Shown: piece by piece, positions 43,501 through 52,500 of the stretch
Numbering within the stretch: position 1 is the stretch's first letter
Layout: each line of letters begins with the position of its first letter
Assembly: GCA_033026295.1 (NCBI GenBank)
Contig: CM065175.1
Location: 24,842,437-24,906,436, forward strand
Reading direction: 5' to 3'
Source: Channa striata
Lineage: Eukaryota; Chordata; Actinopteri; Anabantiformes; Channidae
DNA: 64,000 bases
Notes under the pieces: generated by a model
The model's input: the letters and a program-made list of their open reading frames with translations, nothing else
Told to the model about the DNA's origin: nothing
Database searches by the model: none
Translations under genes and position numbers: made by a program

Positions 43501-46500
43501 ACGGAAAGTCATGGAAACTGCTCCAAGCAGCTGACTTGAAGCAGTTTTCAAACCCACCAGCAGAGGACCCCCCCCACCAGGCAATAACAGTGGAGCACAG
43601 AGATGCAAAGGCGGCGCTCACTCAGTGAAATCTATGATGCGATGCCACACAGGGAGCATCAGCTGAATTATTTAGTCGTCTACGTGCTTAATGAGTCACA
43701 CACTGCTCAATAATTCAATGGATCCATAAGAATCACTGCAACACAGAAAACAATCTCATGTCCTATTACGCAATATTACTTTGTGAATAAGCGATCGATA
43801 AGTGAAATTAATATATGTGGGAAGGTGTTGGTGTGTGAGTATAAGGCATGAAACATGGTTATGGAAAAAGCCCTGAAGGAAGTAAGCAGATTAGAAATTA
43901 ACTTACACTTTAAGTGTTGTATTTCATTAAATAAAAATCAATAACAGGTGCATTTTACAATGTGAATCTCTGAGGTCTAGAACTCACAGTTACAGTTTCT
44001 TTTTTTTTGGATTCAGCACCTGGACAAAGTCGATGATGCTTGTTTAGGTTTGAATAACATATCGGAATCACAGATTAACATTTCTTAACAGCTCGCTATT
44101 TACAAAATAAATACAAAATAACTAGTAATAAAGTGTAAAATGAGGTGATCGCATTTAAGCAATTGATTATCGGGTCATAAAATGTTGTTTATAACTACAA
44201 CGTGTGTGTCCATAAAAAAGCTACAGTAAAGCTAGATTGGTTTGTTTAGAAATGTAATGATTGAATGATTGTTGTTGATGAATTTTCCTACCAACTGTGA
44301 CTACTAGCCCACACAATAATAAAAAATAAGTTTGCTAAAACACCAGTGTGACTCACACTATCAGCCCGGCAAAAACTTAACTGTTTGAGTGATGTGCAGA
44401 TTGATCAATCCAACTGTTTCCTGCTCTAATATTGATTCTGATATTAAAATGTCAATAGCTGAACTCAGTAATTTCCATTTGAACATGAACGGTGGAAACC
44501 TTAGAAGTTACTGAGGCTGGCTCTGTGTTTTGCTATAAATGAGGCCAACCTTAACAATTAGCCTTAAATCTCCTCTTCTCCATCAGTCTCTGCCGTCTGG
44601 TGTGGTTGTATTGCTCATCACTACTAAGTCTGAATATTGGTCTTAATCTTTGAACCGAAATAAAGTGAAGTGACTAAATTATGTGACAGCTGAAAGGTCG
44701 CTGTGACCATTTCACATTTTTCAGCGGCAGCAGAGCATTACCTTTGCCCCTTGTTCTTTGTCTTCTCAGTAGGCCTCAGCCTGGCCTGACGCAACCCGAG
44801 ACCCTGCGTTCCACCCACTGAGGTTTAGCAGTGACAGGACGTCTGCTCCCAGCCATCTCACTTTTATTTTTTAATTTATTATTTGTGCATTCCTTTGTCA
44901 CAGCGCTTTTTGTGTTGCTGCAATTCATAAATGCTGTGGAACCAAAAAGTCCTGACACTCACACTCGAGTTTGTCCTCGGGACGCCCACCCTCCAGCAAC
45001 GACAGGTAACACACTATGTCCTTTAACTGCACCGTGTCCAGGGGCCTGGGCAGCACCGGGTTCTTCAGAGGGGTCGAGTTGCCTTTTGTCAGCTTCAGCC
45101 CTGAGGGGGATGGAGATTAAAGGTCAAATCATCCTCCGCAATGCCTCCAACGTTGGCCCAACAGCCTGCCGGGCTGCAGTCAGACGGATTAATAAAGGGC
45201 GGGCTCCAGTTCTCCAAATAGCAAACAAATATTTCAGTTTCAGCTTTGGCAAATGTTTTCTTTGTGTTATTTAAAATTTAAATCAGTGGGAAAGTGACTT
45301 AAAAACCATAATGAAGTACTCATTAAATGTTCAGAAACTAACTACACTAGTTAATGCTGCTGATGCTTAAGGCTGTTAGCCAGTGTTGACGGCAGCCTTG
45401 AAATGACCAATAAATAAATTCCCACATACATACAAACAAAAAAATTAAAAAGGAATTAAATTATGGATACAATCTGAGATGAGCTTCCACATCTGTAAAT
45501 GGTCTCTTGACTTTGAATAGAGACAACTGGTGGCTGAGAGGGTCTGCACGTTCTCCCCCACAGTCCTAAGACATGCACGTTAGGTTAGGACGTCTCTAAA
45601 TTCCCATTCGCTTGGGAATGGGAATAACCATTCGCATGGTTGTCTCTCTGTGTTCACTCTGAGGTAGACTGGTGACCTGTCCAGCTTGTCCACAACGTCT
45701 CGCCCATTAACAAAGTGCCACACTGGTATTTAAGTCTGTGTATGCATTCAGCTTCTCTACTCTCAGAATCCAGACTGTGCGCAGACTGTGGCGTTTAGTG
45801 GCAGATGGGCCTTTTGCAACTTGGCTGCATGTGGACAAAGGCTGATGGTGACGGGGGCTTTTAGTTCACACAGCTGGATCAATAAGGGTCAATTAACACG
45901 CTTACGAATCTTGGACTCAATCTGTTTCACACATGCTGTATGTGGGTAAATGGGGCAAACAATATGCAGCAAACACTGACAGGACACAGGAAACTGCCGC
46001 CCTTAAAAAAAGGATCAAAATGTTACTTTTAGGAGTTTTGTGAGACTTAAAACTTTTCGACTGGTGACTCGTGTTTACGACTTTACTCACTACAATACGA
46101 ATAGCTGGTGAAGTGGAGCTTCAGACGTTCTTTTAGATGTCGTGGCAACGAGAGAATCGCCTGCAGAATTCACAGACTTCCTAAGATTTGCAAATGTAGT
46201 TCAGTACGACCCAATCCTCAAGAGGACTATTTCTCGTTTTCATCCTCTGAATAGAACGAGCATCTGTTGTTTTCATTCGTATAATAATATAATATTTATT
46301 CCTGCTATTCAATAGCAGTTTTGCCTGCGTAAATGCAGGCAAAAAAAAAAGATATAAGTGGATTTTCATTATTTCAGCCACTGTACAGTATCGGTGCTAT
46401 TCTGGAACAAGTGTTCGTAACTACGGTACAGCTTGTTTCAGCCATAGCTCATTAAGCCTCGAGCAGTTATTAGCCTAACGAGAAAAAAACGACGCCATCA

Positions 46501-49500
46501 GCAAGAAACCGAGGCCTTCGAGTTTCTTGAAACTATGAGTCGCCGTGGATCCCCGTCACTGTAAACATGTGTCCACTCACCATCTATTAGAGAGTCGAGA
46601 CATTGGACAGGCTGCCCTGTCCTCAGGTCTTTCTTGTGTCCAGATTTTAAACTAATCTGAAATTCATTCGGGACGTGACGACCGACTGGGCGAAGTAACA
46701 TCAGACGATGACAATGGAAGAAGTGGAGCAGGAAGACGGGCCTCAGCTGTTTCATAAAACTTCAGAACAATTTGGATTATTTTGCAGCAGGTGGAGGGAC
46801 GACGGCCAACTCCCAGAGCAGGTGGGCTCTGGCTGTTACAAGTGCTATTTTAATATCAGTTAGTCGCTACCACATGAGAATATTAGTGTAAATCCTTTAG
46901 ACAAACAGACTGTTGCCAAGGCAACTGGCATCATCTACACCACAATTTACATTGTGTGTCACTGTGCTAGACTTGGCAAGACTGTGATGGCACAGCTCGT
47001 TTTGTTGCAGCGGGGAATATAGCGCTCCGAGAGCGAAGTGGTTCATCCTAAAACGTGTCAAGAAACACAGAGAGGATGAGGATGACAAATTAGTTTCTCA
47101 TACATTTTCAGAAGCTACATCACCATGTTGTGCTTACCAGAGACTCTCGGCTTGTCAGAAGACGAGGGACTGGGTTTGGGGCCCTTGGTGCTGAATGACA
47201 TGAAGAGGTGTTGGCAGAACTCCTCGGGGAGTTCGCTCTCCAGGAACGTCTGCATGAAAACCTTGAAGCCCTCAAAGTCAATCTCCTGGAAGCCAAGAGA
47301 AGATGCGTCACATGTGGCACAACGCTGAAATATAATATCACCTCATGGTTTTAGCTTGCAGAGGATTTTCACGAGGAGAACGGCGTGTCAGTGCCGGTCA
47401 CCATTTGTGATGGTTTGTAAAGTGCTGCAGATTTGTGTTGTGAGGACCGTGGGTGGTGAAGCTCTATTTTAGAGCAGGTGCAGCGCTGTTGCAGCCTTTG
47501 GTTTTTACATTCAGTGCATGGAACTTGGTGGTTTTAGCTGTAGTTTCCTGTGTTCTAACATTCAGAGCCGACAGTTTCATCCAGCCTCGTGACTCCTCGA
47601 CTGATTCAGTCTGAGAGTGTGTGTAGAAACAGTGTGTGTAGTCTGACATTATAATGATTATTCATAACTTCTTAACCCTACGTACATACATACATATAAA
47701 TGTGTGTGTGTCTGTGTCACTTAGTGAGGATCAAATTCCTTTTTTAACAACAGAGTGAGGAGATTCTTGGGAATTGAGGACATTTGGCCGGTCCTCACAA
47801 CTTTAACCAAGTTTAAAGGGATTTTTGAGGGTCAAGACTGGGTTTTAGGGTCGAGGTTAGAATTAGGTCTTGGTTAGGGTAAGTGTCCTCACAAGTATAG
47901 AGGTATGTGTGTTTGTTTTTTAACATTTTTGATTATAAATCTGACTTTTGTCTTTAATCTCTATCGGTGTGCATTGGCCTCCCTTTCTTTCCAAGTCAAT
48001 CATCTTTAAAGCATCTTGATTTGCTTTATCTGTATGAAAGGTACTATAGGAGTAAAATTTTAATCAACCGAATACTTTGATTTAAGTGGTCCCCAATTAT
48101 TTCTTTTTAACACTGAATCATGGTTTATGTAATTTGGCTTTTTGATAGATAAAAAAAAAAAAAACATTTAAAAACTTAAACTCATGTTAACATAAATCTT
48201 CAAAATACAGTAATGTAAAATGATTAAATTGATACATTAGAAAAAGAAGTGATTGCATATGTATTCACCCTTTCAAGTCAATATTTAGTAGATGTACTAA
48301 ATGTGTGACCGGTCTAAGTCTGCTTTGAATATCTGGACACAGATAAAAACGTATCCAGTTGCTTATTTTACATTTTATATTCTTAATTAAATTGACATTT
48401 TTTTCATTTGTTTTTCAAATAAGCCAAATTAACACAAGAATTCCCCCTCTGTGGGATCAGTAAAGTTTTCTCTTATCTTAAATTATAGAAACTATGATGA
48501 TAAAAATTAAAAAAAGAGGAGAACTTAAAATATTTTAAATATACAATGGACCAATCAGTAGGAGACACCGTGGGTCCTTAAGTCGAGGACTATGTGAGCA
48601 CTTCACCCATGATAATTCGGAGAGAGGAAGAGAAAGCAGTTACCTGGCTGAGGATTTCCTGTTTCTTTACGCCGTAGCATTAAACAGGAAGAGAAAATAA
48701 CAATATTCCTTGTTAGAATATGCATTTACTACATTCATAATGTGCTTCAATTTTTTTTTAATTTACAGCTGCTATTAAATTTGCAGATGTAACAATTGTA
48801 ACATTTGTTAGTGTATGAAAATGTCAAAAATCAAACCGTACTGCTACTATACTGATTCTTGCAAAATAATCTTTTCCCCAAAAAACATATCAAGAGCCTG
48901 TTTTTTTCCGGCTTGTGTGTCTGTGCACCTGCAAGTTGGCACAGTAAAAACTGTAATAAGTGAAAATAAATAAATACTCTCCACACAACTGTCAAAGCTG
49001 CAGTAAATACAAAATTCCAACCTTGAAATGCTGTTATTGAGGTGAGATAACTAGAGAAACCTTTCTGCCACTGAGGTGCAGTCCAGTTATTGTTCACGCT
49101 AAAACAGTTCATCTGTGTGTCGAATCACAAAGACGGAAATGTGTAAATGAACAGGAGTTACAAATCTGCAGATGAATATCACCACGAATAAATGACCTGA
49201 AAACAGCTTTACACTTGACTGTCTGCAATTGTGTGTTTAAAATCTAATTATTTATGTTGAAGAATTTTTTTTTCTCTTAAGAAACAGACATTGTTCCAGT
49301 GGATTCAATGCACCATAAACTATGTGCAGTATAAACCGAACATACCTCCTCTGGATTGTATTTGGCCAACACTCCGTCTCCATGGAACTCCTGCAGCACA
49401 TCCTTCAGCTTCTTGGTTGAGTCTGAGGAAAAACATCGCGGACGCCTTACTGTATTTGTGTGTTCTGTAAAGTCTTCGTCTTGTTTGCAGCGAGGACAGT

Positions 49501-52500
49501 GGGCTAGGAGTTTGATATACGATTACACTGAGCAAGAATGGCGGTGCGGATTATACAGTTTAAACAACAAACTGCAAATGCTTTTCTTCAAGAGGAGACG
49601 TGAGGCCACATCTGTGAGTCAGCTGTCACACTTTTATCTTCACGTGTGCACATTAATGTGTATTATTGATTATCTGTTGTTTCATCGTGAGCTACATCGA
49701 AGCCAAATGCCCTAAAAAGTATAAATTTTTTGCACTTGTTCTATGAATCGTGGGGTAAAGACAAAACAGCCAGACTTGAACAAACCGATTGGCTGTGATA
49801 ATTACTACAAGCTGCAGAGCTTTTATGAGCCCTACTGCTAAATCAATTTGCTGCACCACAGATACCAAGTTCTAATGTTACTAAAGTTAATTAGAAGAAC
49901 CATATCCTTGGCCCTGGGAGGGCCTGGTTCATCTCCGAGCGTAAGACATATCCCACTCATCGAGGAATTACAGGAAGTTGCATGTTTAGCACAAGAAAGA
50001 GATCTTTGGTTTCTTGCAGAGTCAAAACAAGTTGCGGATCATTGGATCTGATTCTTGAGCAGTTCGGAGAATTAAATCTTTAAGCATAAATCTTGAAATG
50101 CTGAGGTGAAGTTTCTCTTCATTAACCTGCACAGCGTGTAACTAACTGTTCATCAGTAGGTGTGTTGAAAGTCCTGCACTGAAGGTGAGAAAAGAAAGTG
50201 TAGTTACCTTTATAAAAATGGTAAGTAGATAAATAGAGATCTAAATATATACGTCATAAGTGCATGAAAGATTGTTAACCTTCCCTCAATTTATTGCTTA
50301 AATTTATGTATAATTATCACAAGGTCTTGATGGAAGGCCTTCAAACTTTGTAAAGGGAATGTAACTAGTGAGAAAAAGGTTAAACTTATTCATTTATTGT
50401 TGAAACGTATTAATTATTGAACGTCTGTCTGTAATTCTCAATTTATTTAAAGGGTAAATTAGAGTCAGGAATTTGAATTAATGGGCTGAAAATCAGGTGT
50501 GAGTCTGCGAGGCCTTATTTGACCAAATGCAGAACTGTAGAAGTGTCTCATGAAGACTTTGGTAGTAGAAGCGTTGTTGATGCTCACCAGGCTGGAAAGA
50601 AGTTACAAAAGTAACGCTGAAAACGCTGTGTTCGATTCCCAGATCCGACAAAGTGTCTTTGAGCTGAGGGACCGAGAACCAAAGCAAAACCAGAATGTTC
50701 TGCGGAGGAGTGAGACCAAAGCAGAACGCGTTGGCTTGAACAAGACGTTAGCCGGCTGACGACAACCAAACGCTGGGTTGTACTTTACTGATCACCACAG
50801 CAAAAATTATGGTTGGACAGCTGCACAAGGTTGATGGCCAATCCAAGGAGACACGGACGTGTGGCCAGTGGGGTCCAAACCACCATCTGTGGGCTTTGAT
50901 GACAAGTGCTCTACTGATGGAGCTGCACTCGGCATCTTTGCAAGCTCAACAGAAAGAGGATCGAGCGGCAGGAAATCGGCCCCTAAACACACAAGGAATT
51001 ACAAAAGCAGAAGAGGCCTCGTGTTTTGGAATGACTGACTCGGTCCGGAGCCTAATGTGCAAGTCAACCTACGTCCCTTAGTCGAAGTGAGGAAGAACGG
51101 GCGACAATCCCTACTGAAGCTGATCTACAGGTCGGCAAAAAGGAGGTGCACATGCAAAACACAACTATTTTGAATATGTCGGATTGTTTTCCACGATGCA
51201 AAAATGGATAAGTATAATGTTTTTGTCTAATTTGCTTAATTGGGTCCTTAACTCAGACACACAGAAATCACTTCAGGCGCCGCTGCATGTGGAAAAGCAT
51301 CACACCTTTCGTAGACTTGCGGTTCGTTTAGTCGGTAAATGCCGTAAAATAAATGTCAGGGGGGAAAAAAACTACTTTAAAGCTAATAGTGGCTGATATT
51401 CTGCATCCATTTGAGTTCCTCTTAAAAGCTTTTTGTTGGTTGTTACATGTTGTTGTCTCCGCACTAATGGCTTTGGATCTTTGATTTTCTCAGGACGCAT
51501 TTCAGCCGCAGTGACTAGAAATAACCGCCTCGCACCGGACTGTGTGTGTGTGTGTGTGTGTGTGTGTCTTCATTAACACGGCACCTACACAAATCCATTA
51601 CAGAGCAGGGCGATTATACATCCACTGAATGTCTGTCACAGTGCGGCTAAATTACAGTGTAGCTTCTCATTCAGGCTAATGTTTCAACACACGGTAATAA
51701 AAGAGAACAAGTCTCATTTAATGTTTTCAGGTTCATAAACGCTCTGCAGATTCTCTCAAAAGTGAAATATAAACAATTCTCCCTCTCTACACTACACACA
51801 TGAGCAATTATATCACACAAAGAGAAACTCTAATTGTTGTGAGTCAGATTTCGGGTGCCTCACCAGGCACACGGCTATTAAAATGTTATGAAAGCGTGCA
51901 CTGCCGACTTTAATGAGGAGGAGGGGAGAGACGAGGAGGGAAGGTGAGACGACGCGATGCCCATTGTTGCAGCTCAGAGAATGGGATATTTTATAACCTG
52001 TAGCTGCGCGGCGCACAAAGAGTTGCCTGGAGCTCATTGAAACATGATTATCCAAATCTGTCTAGCGCCCGCACACGTCAAGACTCTTTGGTTCTCTCTT
52101 GCGGCTTTGCCTTTGTTTCGATAATGGCCTCTGCCTTTTATTCTCGCACAGTTTTCGTTTCCAAATGCACTGTAAGGGCGTCGCACATCTCATACGCTTC
52201 CCTGTTTAATTCAGTGACCTCTTCAGCCACCCCACGGCGCCAAACATTTGCAAAACACAGCAACGACCAAAAAGTGGTTTGCTCCTGGAGTGAGCACGGG
52301 AGTTCCTTTGGTGTCAGGAATTATGTTGCAACCCGTAACAGAGCAATTAAATGAAGACACGTCAATATCCTCACACCGTAACGCACCTAACGTTTGTCAC
52401 TCCCCTCTCCTACAAGCCAACGAAGGCTTTTGTTCACACACGGAGAGGCAGGCAGCTGCACTCCTTTTGGCATCAAATAACAAAATAATGGGGCCGAACT

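Larger units (their letters stand above)
47286..48643 (-). other. dgkb intron 3
   Basis: This 1.4 kb intron is almost wholly repeat-derived: a TTAGGG-rich element at 47738-47912, two LINE 3' tails (48020-48066, 48439-48480) and a Tc1-like fragment at 48240-48300. It lies just downstream of the microexon. Confidence 0.7.

Noticed and set aside
47811..47900. Interstitial telomeric repeat
   Set aside because: TTAGGG-like words are few and degenerate and lie in a known type of dispersed fish repeat.
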